From: Leptospira_B sp964571605
GTDB taxonomy: Bacteria; Spirochaetota; Leptospiria; Leptospirales; Leptospiraceae
DNA length: 5,577 nt
NCBI GenBank assembly: GCA_964571605.1
Contig: CAZNCS010000254.1
Span: 1 to 5,577, forward strand
Reading direction: 5' to 3'
Within the stretch, counting starts at the first letter, position 1, and every line of letters begins with the position of its first letter. Below the pieces are notes generated by a model. The model had not been told where the DNA came from and ran no database searches. It saw only the letters and a list, made by a program, of their open reading frames with translations. The position numbers and the translations under genes were made by a program. Positions 1 through 5,577 of the stretch are shown here, piece after piece.

Positions 1-219
1 AGATTGGGAATCAATTCCCAGTTGGAAGCGGAGATGGAAGGTCTTGTCGATACCTATATCTGCGAATGGAAGGACGTAGTCGATAACCCTGAAAAACAGA
101 AAAAATTCAAACATTACGTAAATAGCAATAACTCAGATCCTTCTATCCGTTTTGTGGAAGAACGAGGACAAAAACGTCCGGCGAACGTTCACGATACAAA
201 TTTAACTACGGCTGAATAG
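1..219 (+). CDS. nirB: Nitrite reductase [NAD(P)H] large subunit NirB, C-terminal end only (5' truncated by window)
   Basis: Only the last 72 codons are present; the frame is open to the first base, so the gene starts outside the window. The tail matches the end of the NirB family: a leucine/glutamate-rich helix, then TYICEWK with its cysteine, a FKHYVNS segment (family form FrhFvNs), and the FVEERGQKRPA signature close to the C-terminus. NirB is the cytoplasmic siroheme/[4Fe-4S]/FAD subunit that reduces nitrite to ammonium with NAD(P)H. Its siroheme, FAD and cluster domains cannot be checked here. The TTG at position 4 is an internal codon, not a start. The stop codon at 217-219 overlaps the ribosome binding site of nirD, which indicates one transcript and translational coupling. 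The identification is firm because nirD and a siroheme-pathway gene follow. Confidence 0.9.
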   Translation, partial: RLGINSQLEAEMEGLVDTYICEWKDVVDNPEKQKKFKHYVNSNNSDPSIRFVEERGQKRPANVHDTNLTTAE

Positions 220-222
220 GAG
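218..222 (+). promoter_or_regulatory. Shine-Dalgarno site of nirD, overlapping the nirB stop codon
   Basis: AGGAG lies 5 nt before the nirD ATG at 228, and its first two bases are the last two bases of the nirB TAG. The overlap suggests that ribosomes ending nirB re-initiate on nirD, keeping the two subunits in proportion. This is the only strong Shine-Dalgarno sequence I see in the window; the other genes have weak sites or none. Confidence 0.8.
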
Positions 223-227
223 ATAGA

Positions 228-602
228 ATGGAAACTACATTAGAAGAAAAGATTTGGTTTTTAGTGGCTCCTGTCTCCGAATTTCCAGAAGACGGAGGGA
301 CATGCGCAAAAGTGGGAAATCAGCAAATCGCGATTTTTCATTTTAGCTCTCGAAATGAATGGTTCGCCTGCGATAATTCCTGCCCGCATACGGGAGACAT
401 GGTTTTAGCCAGAGGTTTATTGGGCGATTTTCAAGACGAACCCAAAGTCGCTTGTCCACTTCACAAACGCAATTTCTCTTTAAAAACGGGAGAATGTCTA
501 AGCGGAGATTCTTATAAAGTAAAAACTTATCCGGTCATTGTAGAAGAAGGTTTAGTGTACGTCGAAGTGGATGCAAATCTCATCCAATCGGAAAAATCAT
601 GA
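228..602 (+). CDS. nirD: Nitrite reductase [NAD(P)H] small subunit NirD, Rieske [2Fe-2S] protein
   Basis: This 124-residue protein is close to the usual NirD length (about 105-125) and forms a single Rieske-type domain. It is the small partner of NirB in cytoplasmic nitrite reduction to ammonium. The full Rieske ligand set is visible: C52-P-H54 in the SCPHTGDM segment and C76-P-L-H79 in the VACPLHKRNF segment, separated by 21 residues. The text around the second pair (CPLHKRNFSLKTGEC) and the closing strand (YPVIVEEGLVYVEV) are typical of NirD. Some NirD proteins have lost these ligands; this one should hold a cluster. The ATG at 228 is chosen for its AGGAG at the right distance. There is no signal peptide or membrane segment. 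The stop overlaps the start of the next gene in ATGA (599-602), so nirB, nirD and the methyltransferase gene form one coupled operon. Confidence 0.93.
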   Translation: METTLEEKIWFLVAPVSEFPEDGGTCAKVGNQQIAIFHFSSRNEWFACDNSCPHTGDMVLARGLLGDFQDEPKVACPLHKRNFSLKTGECLSGDSYKVKTYPVIVEEGLVYVEVDANLIQSEKS

Positions 603-1384
603 AAGCCCCCGGTCCGGGAAAAATTTTTCTCGTAGGAGCCGGGCCTGGAGATCCGGAACTTTTAACCGTTAAGGCGGTTAAAGCTCTCAGGAAAGCGCAG
701 GTTGTCTTGTATGACGACCTGGTGTCTCCTAAAGTATTAAGAGTTTGTAAAAAAAGCGCCGAGTTAATTTACGTCGGGAAACGTCTCGGACAACATAGTT
801 GTCTACAAAACGAAATCAATATTAAAATCGCAGAAGCCGCCAGACAATACCAAGTCGTAGTTCGTTTAAAAGGCGGAGACCCTTGTATTTTTGGTCGCGT
901 AGGTGAAGAGTACGCGTATCTTCTTTCCCAAGGTTTTGACTGTGAAATTATCGCAGGAATTACTACCGGTTCTGCGGCCGCAGCTAGTTTAGGACTCCCC
1001 TTAACTCATAGGGATTATGCCAGAGAAATTATATTCTTATCCGGTCATAGAAAAGACGGGAAGAATAGCGAAGGTTTTCGAAACATCGACTGCAAAGAAA
1101 AAACTCTGGTTGTTTATATGGGATTGAACTCTCTGGAAACCATCGTAGATGAACTAACAGAAAATGGGAATTCTAAGGAAACTCCCATAGCTATTATCGA
1201 AAATGCAACACTCGAATCAGAAAGAATTCTCACTGGAGATCTAGGATCAATTTTAGAATTAGCAGAGACTGAAAAAATCCAATCCCCCGCCCTACTCATC
1301 ATCGGAGACGTAGTTCTTTTTTACAATGAAATGCAAGAGTTAAAAGAGAATATTCATCGTAGCCGTATCTTAAATGCAACTTGA
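599..1384 (+). CDS. cobA: Uroporphyrinogen-III C-methyltransferase (SUMT), siroheme synthesis
   Basis: This 261-residue enzyme has the usual length of a single-domain SUMT. It uses two S-adenosylmethionine to methylate uroporphyrinogen III at C2 and C7, giving precorrin-2, the branch-point precursor of siroheme and cobalamin. Visible motifs in order: the SAM-binding VGAGPGDPELLT (residues 12-23), VLYDDLVSP (36-44), VRLKGGDPCIFGRVGEE (88-104), the segment before PLTHR (118-138), TLVVYMG (169-175) and AIIENATLESERI (198-210). One departure is AGITTG at 119-124, where the family usually has PGITSA; the core GDP and PLTHR motifs are intact. The CysG N-terminal dehydrogenase/ferrochelatase part is absent, so those steps must be encoded elsewhere. 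The gene overlaps nirD by 4 nt, with only a weak GGAAA ahead of the ATG, so translation is probably coupled. Its place behind nirBD argues that its job is siroheme supply for NirB. The symbol cobA is a family label; sirA, sumT or nasF are equally used names. Confidence 0.92.
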   Translation: MKAPGPGKIFLVGAGPGDPELLTVKAVKALRKAQVVLYDDLVSPKVLRVCKKSAELIYVGKRLGQHSCLQNEINIKIAEAARQYQVVVRLKGGDPCIFGRVGEEYAYLLSQGFDCEIIAGITTGSAAAASLGLPLTHRDYAREIIFLSGHRKDGKNSEGFRNIDCKEKTLVVYMGLNSLETIVDELTENGNSKETPIAIIENATLESERILTGDLGSILELAETEKIQSPALLIIGDVVLFYNEMQELKENIHRSRILNAT

Positions 1385-1444
1385 TCGATCCGATCTTTTA
1401 TACTAGTTTGTAAAAATCAATCTTAACCGGAAAGGAATGTAAGT

Positions 1445-4400
1445 TTATACTTTCTGGATTACACTTTTTAAAAGATTCGATATTTCAGAACGACAACTTC
1501 CACACCCTGTGCCTGCTCCGGTTTGTTTTCCGATACCAGTCACAGTATGTTCCCCACCGTAAATCGCTTCTAGAATATTTCCGTCCCCGACACCGTTGCA
1601 TGAACAAACAACTTTTCCGATTAACGGTTTGGTCAATTCCCCGCCTGAGAAAAGTTTCCTTCTTTTCTCCCCCAGCTCTATACCGGAAATAATCCACTCC
1701 CGAAACCGAACGAATTCTGACGTATCTCCGATAAGAATAGCAGCAACGAGTCTATCGTTTTGCATAATGCATTTTTTATAGATTCGTTTTTTACGATCCA
1801 AGAACGTAATTTCCTCATAATCGTTCTCTTCTTCTTTTTTGATTTCGAAAGGAGTATTAGGCAGTCTTAATGAAACCAAGTCGAGCCCCGGAACTTTTAG
1901 GAGATGTGTATGTAAGGACCCTACGTATTCATCGAATGTATATCCGAAAATATGCTGGGCGGCGATTTTGGCCTGGTCCTCCACTGCAGCGACAGTCCCG
2001 TAATGTTCTCCTTCGTGTTCGGACATTTCTCCAATGGAATAAATGTCCGGGTCACTGGATCGGAGATAAGAATCTACTATAACTCCTTCTCCACAATCCA
2101 ATCCGCCTTCCTCTGCGAGTTCGAAATTAGGTTTTGTGCCGATCGCATAAATAATTCCGTCTGGATTCAGAATTTTTCCGTTAGTCAATTTTACTGCGGA
2201 GATTCTTTCTGTTCCTTCTAATTTGGAAATTTCGGCATCAAAAATAAGTTCTATTCCTCGGGCTTGGATTTCCTCCCGCAAAATTTCGCTTCCGATCGGA
2301 TCCAATTTTTTAGACATCAATCGATCCGTTCTAATAACCATAGTCACTCGAATACCGGCAGCAACTAAGACTGAAGCGACCTCGAGTCCCAAAAGGCCTC
2401 CCCCGACGATAAGCGCCCATGTATTAGGTACGAAAAAATTTCGAATTCGATCCGCGTCATATTTGTTTCTTAGGCTAAAAATACCTATTAAACCGGGAGA
2501 AATATCGGAAAGAGTTATCGCAGAACTACCCAATGCCAAAATGAGTTTATTATAGGAATGCAATATACCGTTTGAATCCCGAACTTTTTTGCCTTCCGGG
2601 TATATTTTTGTTACCGCAGTTCCAGCTATTATATCCAAGTCCCAGGAAAGAATTTCTTCCTTATCATTCGGCAGAAGTTCCTCGAATTCTTTTCCGCCCC
2701 CTATATAATCGGGTAATAATACTCTATTGTAAAAAGGATCCTCTTCCTTACAAATTACGGTAATTTCATCCTTGGGGGCCATGGACCTATAGTATTTTAG
2801 AAAAGCTAAGGAAGCGTTTCCTCCACCTATGAGTAATAGTTTTTCTTTTTGTTTTTTATACGGAAAAACCTTTACTGCGGAAATTTTAAATCCGGGTTGT
2901 TTGGAATTCGGATCGAAAGCCGAACTTGTAAGATTATTCGATCTGGATTGATCCGAACCGTTTTTTTTCCCCCAATGCATCGGTAAAAAAACGACCCCAG
3001 GTTTAATCAAATTTGTAATTGTAGCTTTTGTACGAACAGATCCTCGGGAATTTACAATCTCTACGACCATTCCTTCTTTAATTCCGTACTTTATAGCATC
3101 CGAAGGATGTATTTCCAGATTCGGCTCTCTTCTATGTTCTTTTAATTTTCGTACTTTCCCGGTTCGGGTCATCGAATGCCATTGGTCTCGGAATCTGCCC
3201 GTGGTTAAAACTAGAGGATATTCTAAACTCGGCTTTTCGGAATCGTCAAGAAAATCGACATCATGTAATTTCGCCTTTCCGTCCGGTCTATAAAAAACTT
3301 TATCTTCGAATAATCTAGGACTCCCCAAATACCCTTTCGAAGGATACGGCCATTGAATCGCTCGATTATTTTTAAGTTCCTGATAGTCCAACCCGGAAAT
3401 GTCCAGCTTGGTGCCTGTCGTTAGTCGGCAATGTTCTAGAAATATTTCTTCCTCTCCTTTATAAGAAAAACTAGATCCAAAGCCCATACGATTCGCAAAA
3501 TCTTGAATGATCCAAGTATCCGCTTTTGCTTCTCCCGGAGGTTCCATAAATTTCGAAAGATACGAAATCCTACGATCGGAACTAGTCATCGTACCTTGTT
3601 TTTCTCCCCATCCTGCCGCGGGCAATACAACATCCGCAAACGGAATAGCACCCGAGTCCTTAGAAATATCTTGAACGACTACAAATTCAGCGTTTCTGAG
3701 TCCTGCCTCTACCATTCTGGAATCGGGAAGACTAACGGTTGGATTCGTACATACGATCCAAATCGCTTTCATTTTTCCAGATTTCAAACTTTCGAACATT
3801 TCTACTGCGCTATGCCCCGGTTCGGCAGGAACCGATTGCACTCCCCAGAATTCGGCCACTTCTTTTCGGTGATCCGGATTACTTAGATCTCTATGAGCAG
3901 GCAATAAATTGCATAATCCGCCAACTTCCCTTCCACCCATAGCATTCGGTTGCCCGGTTAAAGAAAAAGGGCCTGAACCTGGTTTTCCAATTTTTCCGGT
4001 AATTAAAGAAAGATTAATTAAAGCTAAATTTTTATTCACTCCCACGACACTCTGATTCAGACCCATCGCCCATAAGGATAAAAAACCGTTGGAAAGCCCT
4101 ATGATTTCGGCAGCTTTGTATATAAGGGAGGAAGGAACTCCACAAATTTCGGAAACTTCTTCCAAACTCTTTTCGAATACTTTTTCTTTGAGTTCGTCGA
4201 ATCCTTTTGTATGATATATAATGAATTCTTTATCTATCCAATTTTTCTCTATCAAAATTCTCGCAATCGCGTGGAATAAATGTATATCGGTTCCAGGATG
4301 AATTTGAAGATGAATATCGGCGCTTTCGCAACTTTCTGTTTTTCTAGGATCGACTACGATTATTTTAACATTCGGATCTTCCCTTTTCCTTTTTTCGATC

Positions 4401-4960
4401 CTTCTAAATACGACCGGATGGCACCAAGCAGGATTGGCGCCCGCGATCAAAAAACAATCCGCGAGTTCGATATCCTCATACGCGACAGGAACACTATCCT
4501 CTCCGAAAGCCATCTTATAACCTGAGACTGCGGAACTCATACATAATCTGGAATTCGTATCTATATTATTCGTTCCTAAAAAACCCTTTATCAATTTATT
4601 TATAATATAATATTCTTCCGTGAGTAATTGTCCGGAAACATAAAACCCCACGGAATCCGGACCGAATTCGCGTATATACTTTTTGAATTCGGAAACCGCT
4701 CTTTCCATCGCGTCGTTCCAGGAAACCCTTTCAAGCGGGGCCGAACGTTCGGGGCGACTCATCGGAAATAATAAACGGTCCGACCGATCCATCGCAGAAT
4801 AATGCAAATTCATGCCTTTAGAGCAAAGTTCTCCCCGATTTGTAGGATGTTCTAAGTCCCCTTTTACGGTGATATCCGTCGGGCCCGTCTTATGGACGAG
4901 TACTCCGCAGCCTACACCGCAATAGGAACAAGTTGTCTGAAAAGACTCGTGGGTCAGCAT
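1445..4960 (-). CDS. nasA: Single-chain assimilatory nitrate reductase: NasA molybdopterin part fused to NasC-like FAD/NAD(P)H reductase and Bfd-type [2Fe-2S] domain
   Basis: The protein has 1171 residues counted from ATG 4960 and should act in the cytoplasm, reducing nitrate to nitrite with NAD(P)H. Residues about 8-700 form the NasA catalytic part. The [4Fe-4S] ligands are C11, C14, C18 and C46, followed by the conserved K48. The predicted molybdenum ligand is C140 in NSRLCMSS. GQPNAMGGREVGG (336-348), GTMTSSDRR and TTGRFRDQWHSMTRTGK (586-602) are NasA/NarB hallmarks. Residues about 705-1105 form a NasC/NirB-type flavoprotein: FAD motif LIGGGNAS (710-717), YNRVLLPDY, LILALGSS, the NAD(P)H motif GGGLLGLE (853-860) and IYSIGE. 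Residues 1112-1171 form a Bfd-type domain with C1119-x-C1121 and C1153-x2-C1156. NasA alone is usually 700-900 residues and NasC is usually separate, so this is a true fusion with no frameshift. A TTG at 4969 is an alternative start, but the weak AAGA (4973-4970) is spaced for the ATG, and the TTG lies upstream of the predicted transcription start. The gene converges on the nir operon. Confidence 0.93.
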   Translation of the reverse strand: MLTHESFQTTCSYCGVGCGVLVHKTGPTDITVKGDLEHPTNRGELCSKGMNLHYSAMDRSDRLLFPMSRPERSAPLERVSWNDAMERAVSEFKKYIREFGPDSVGFYVSGQLLTEEYYIINKLIKGFLGTNNIDTNSRLCMSSAVSGYKMAFGEDSVPVAYEDIELADCFLIAGANPAWCHPVVFRRIEKRKREDPNVKIIVVDPRKTESCESADIHLQIHPGTDIHLFHAIARILIEKNWIDKEFIIYHTKGFDELKEKVFEKSLEEVSEICGVPSSLIYKAAEIIGLSNGFLSLWAMGLNQSVVGVNKNLALINLSLITGKIGKPGSGPFSLTGQPNAMGGREVGGLCNLLPAHRDLSNPDHRKEVAEFWGVQSVPAEPGHSAVEMFESLKSGKMKAIWIVCTNPTVSLPDSRMVEAGLRNAEFVVVQDISKDSGAIPFADVVLPAAGWGEKQGTMTSSDRRISYLSKFMEPPGEAKADTWIIQDFANRMGFGSSFSYKGEEEIFLEHCRLTTGTKLDISGLDYQELKNNRAIQWPYPSKGYLGSPRLFEDKVFYRPDGKAKLHDVDFLDDSEKPSLEYPLVLTTGRFRDQWHSMTRTGKVRKLKEHRREPNLEIHPSDAIKYGIKEGMVVEIVNSRGSVRTKATITNLIKPGVVFLPMHWGKKNGSDQSRSNNLTSSAFDPNSKQPGFKISAVKVFPYKKQKEKLLLIGGGNASLAFLKYYRSMAPKDEITVICKEEDPFYNRVLLPDYIGGGKEFEELLPNDKEEILSWDLDIIAGTAVTKIYPEGKKVRDSNGILHSYNKLILALGSSAITLSDISPGLIGIFSLRNKYDADRIRNFFVPNTWALIVGGGLLGLEVASVLVAAGIRVTMVIRTDRLMSKKLDPIGSEILREEIQARGIELIFDAEISKLEGTERISAVKLTNGKILNPDGIIYAIGTKPNFELAEEGGLDCGEGVIVDSYLRSSDPDIYSIGEMSEHEGEHYGTVAAVEDQAKIAAQHIFGYTFDEYVGSLHTHLLKVPGLDLVSLRLPNTPFEIKKEEENDYEEITFLDRKKRIYKKCIMQNDRLVAAILIGDTSEFVRFREWIISGIELGEKRRKLFSGGELTKPLIGKVVCSCNGVGDGNILEAIYGGEHTVTGIGKQTGAGTGCGSCRSEISNLLKSVIQKV

Positions 4961-4971
4961 ACCAATCAATC

Positions 4972-4989
4972 TTGCAATAATTACGCCAA
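4972..4989 (-). promoter_or_regulatory. Predicted sigma-54 (RpoN) -24/-12 promoter of the nitrate reductase gene
   Basis: Read on the - strand, the sequence is TTGGCGTAATTATTGCA. Against the consensus YTGGCACG-N4-TTGCW it has TTGGC, exact spacing to a complete TTGCA, and differences only at three middle bases. The essential GG lies at 4987-4986 and GC at 4975-4974. Counting the C of GC as -12 puts the transcription start at about 4962, two bases before the ATG at 4960. Sigma-54 control of nitrate assimilation through NtrC- or NasR-like systems is well known in other bacteria, which supports the call. An activator is required in all known cases and would bind farther upstream. The match was found by eye, so a chance hit is possible. 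Confidence 0.65.
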
Positions 4990-5033
4990 TTTGTATATAA
5001 ATCCGTATTCTAACTTGAAAAACGATTCCGATG

Positions 5034-5049
5034 CAGAATTTAGATTCTG
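5034..5049. repeat. 16-bp inverted repeat, candidate activator site upstream of the nitrate reductase promoter
   Basis: CAGAAT and ATTCTG are perfect 6-bp complements around TTAG. The centre lies about 80 bp upstream of the predicted nitrate reductase transcription start, a usual distance for a sigma-54 activator. The sequence does not match the enteric NtrC site (TGCACC-N4-GGTGCA form), so the binding protein is unknown. A 6-bp palindrome can arise by chance in AT-rich DNA. Confidence 0.35.
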
Positions 5050-5115
5050 TCCAGGGAGGGGCCGGCCTAGACCCAATTAGATCCCAAACATTTTGTATAA
5101 ATTATCTGCAATTTA

Positions 5116-5180
5116 ATCCAAACCATTTGAAATCACTGTAAATGCCTCGCATCCTTCCACGGGATCGACTCGGTTTGGAT
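5116..5180. repeat. Spaced 9-bp perfect inverted repeat between the divergent promoters
   Basis: ATCCAAACC (5116-5124) is perfectly complementary to GGTTTGGAT (5172-5180), with a 47-bp spacer. The pair is centred near 5148, roughly 185 bp from one predicted start and 145 bp from the other. The arms could be paired half-sites of a looping regulator. As RNA they would form a 9-bp stem with a large loop, but there is no sign that this stretch is transcribed. Function is unknown. Confidence 0.35.
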
Positions 5181-5230
5181 AGTGAAGATTGGCGATTCTT
5201 CGGGATTTCCCTATGATTCTTAGTGTTCAG

Positions 5231-5248
5231 AATATATATGGATATATT
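5231..5248. repeat. AT-rich inverted repeat just upstream of the + strand promoter
   Basis: AATATAT (5231-5237) and ATATATT (5242-5248) are perfect complements around ATGG. The element lies about 20 bp upstream of the predicted -24 box of the rightward promoter. It could be a bendable or protein-binding spot. Runs of alternating A and T form such palindromes easily, so the call is weak. Confidence 0.25.
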
Positions 5249-5266
5249 TCCTTATTTTCAGTAAAG

Positions 5267-5283
5267 TTGGCATCAATCCTGCT
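5267..5283 (+). promoter_or_regulatory. Predicted sigma-54 (RpoN) -24/-12 promoter of the rightward unknown gene
   Basis: The sequence TTGGCATCAATCCTGCT fits YTGGCACG-N4-TTGCW with exact spacing. TTGGCA is complete, the GG is at 5269-5270, and the GC is at 5281-5282. The departures are T and C for the CG after TGGCA, and C for the first T of TTGC. The transcription start would fall at about 5293-5296, leaving a leader of about 25 nt before the ATG at 5320. A second match within 300 bp, in the opposite orientation and each placed correctly ahead of a gene, makes chance less likely for both. Confidence 0.55.
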
Positions 5284-5319
5284 CTTGTTTTTGCGAGACT
5301 GTTTTTTTAAATACAGACC

Positions 5320-5577
5320 ATGAAAGAAAAAAGCGAACATGAGATTCTGTATTATTTCTATCTCCATTCCGACCTGATCGAGGAGACCTGGTCGGATTAC
5401 AAAATGAGTCCGAGCAGATTAAAAGCGCTGAATTTAAACAATTGGATACTTGCCTCTTTCAGTATATACGAAGATATAGCAAAAATTCTACCAAGTGTTT
5501 TGGGCAAAACAAAAATACAAAACCCCTCCTCTCCTGAAGACATCGAGTATATATACGAATTAAAAAAACTAAAAATT
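5320..5577 (+). CDS. Protein of unknown function, 3' end cut by the window
   Basis: I do not recognise this gene. It is open for 86 codons from ATG 5320 to the last base, with an in-frame TAA at 5308-5310, so the N-terminus must lie here. The visible part begins MKEKSEHEILYYFYLHSDLI and is rich in charged and aromatic residues. It looks mainly helical and soluble, with no signal peptide, membrane span or cysteine, and no motif I can name. A segment near residues 38-60 (LNLNNWILASFSIYEDIAKILP) is more hydrophobic but is broken by polar residues. There is no Shine-Dalgarno sequence; the stretch before the ATG holds a run of seven T and a weak CTGT/ACAG hairpin (5299-5316). Base use resembles the neighbours. 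The sigma-54-like promoter 37 bp upstream supports it as a real gene, and the divergent nitrate reductase suggests a nitrogen-related role, but that is inference only. Confidence 0.6.
   Translation, partial: MKEKSEHEILYYFYLHSDLIEETWSDYKMSPSRLKALNLNNWILASFSIYEDIAKILPSVLGKTKIQNPSSPEDIEYIYELKKLKI

Larger units (their letters stand above)
4961..5319. other. 359-bp divergent regulatory region between the nitrate reductase gene and the unknown gene
   Basis: I find no convincing gene here. The region holds two sigma-54-like promoters pointing outward (about 4972-4989 on the - strand and 5267-5283 on the + strand), three inverted repeats between them (listed separately), and a short GC-rich block at about 5051-5067 (CCAGGGAGGGGCCGGCC) in otherwise AT-rich DNA. 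The near-repeats TTTGTATATAAAT (4990-5002) and TTTGTATAAAT (5092-5102) also occur here. This layout suits shared nitrogen-responsive control of both flanking genes by an enhancer-binding activator. The control itself is inferred; the elements are seen in the sequence. Confidence 0.6.

Noticed and set aside
1438..1470. Possible terminator: TGTAA and TTACA arms followed by a short T run on the + strand
   Set aside because: The stem is 5 bp, AT-rich, has a 16-nt loop and lies partly inside the opposing gene. It is too weak to call.
1870..3942. Several + strand open frames of 60-127 codons inside the nitrate reductase gene
   Set aside because: They are antisense to a long gene with intact domains, have low-complexity or implausible translations and no family resemblance, and are shadows of the coding strand.
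4967..4969. TTG as the start of the nitrate reductase gene (three residues longer)
   Set aside because: The AAGA that could serve as a ribosome site directly touches this TTG, while it is 9 nt from the ATG at 4960. The TTG also lies upstream of the predicted transcription start.
5051..5067. GC-rich block as a possible G-quadruplex or foreign DNA scar
   Set aside because: Only two adjacent G runs are present, not four, and there are no flanking repeats or mobile-element remnants. It stays an unexplained compositional spot with an 8-bp GGCCGGCC palindrome.
5087..5123. Sigma-70-like boxes reading toward the nitrate reductase gene (TTGGAT, 16 bp, TATACA on the - strand)
   Set aside because: Only about four of six bases match in each box and the region is AT-rich. 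The sigma-54 match nearer the gene is far better. It could still be a weak second promoter.
5142..5216. A 24-codon reading frame (MPRILPRDRLGLDSEDWRFF...) inside the regulatory region
   Set aside because: It has an ATG and a stop but no Shine-Dalgarno sequence, an in-frame TAA immediately before it, no promoter of its own, and it spans one arm of the 9-bp inverted repeat. A frame this short is expected by chance.
1..5577. CRISPR arrays, tRNA or rRNA genes, insertion sequences
   Set aside because: No regularly spaced repeats, cloverleaf-like segments or transposase motifs were seen on either strand.

Overview
The window looks like a chromosomal nitrate and nitrite assimilation locus. The organism is probably a spirochaete of the Leptospira type, most likely a saprophytic or intermediate species. 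That guess rests on codon and dinucleotide style (AT-leaning, many TCCGG, TTCGG and CGAAT words) and on the gene content. It is an inference of moderate to low confidence, because no rRNA or lineage marker gene is present.

Layout. On the + strand, positions 1-1384 hold a tight operon: the last 72 codons of nirB (NADH-nitrite reductase large subunit), then nirD (small Rieske subunit), then a uroporphyrinogen-III C-methyltransferase (SUMT, cobA/sirA type). The nirB stop lies within the nirD ribosome binding site, and nirD overlaps the SUMT gene by ATGA. A 60-bp convergent gap follows. On the - strand, positions 4960-1445 hold one very long gene for an assimilatory nitrate reductase. It joins three parts normally split between NasA and NasC: a [4Fe-4S]/molybdopterin catalytic part, an FAD/NAD(P)H reductase part, and a C-terminal Bfd-type [2Fe-2S] domain. 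A 359-bp intergenic region (4961-5319) separates it from a divergent gene of unknown function (5320 to the window end, incomplete).

How the parts work together. The fusion enzyme should reduce nitrate to nitrite in the cytoplasm with NAD(P)H. NirBD should then reduce nitrite to ammonium. The SUMT makes precorrin-2, the precursor of the siroheme that NirB needs.

Regulation. The intergenic region carries two divergent sequences that fit the sigma-54 (RpoN) -24/-12 consensus with exact GG-to-GC spacing. One faces the nitrate reductase and one faces the unknown gene. The first would start transcription only about 2 nt from the nitrate reductase ATG, so the mRNA would be almost leaderless. Several inverted repeats between the promoters could bind an NtrC-type activator. 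The strongest leads are the single-chain nitrate reductase, the two sigma-54 promoters, and the unrecognised gene that appears to share this nitrogen-type control.
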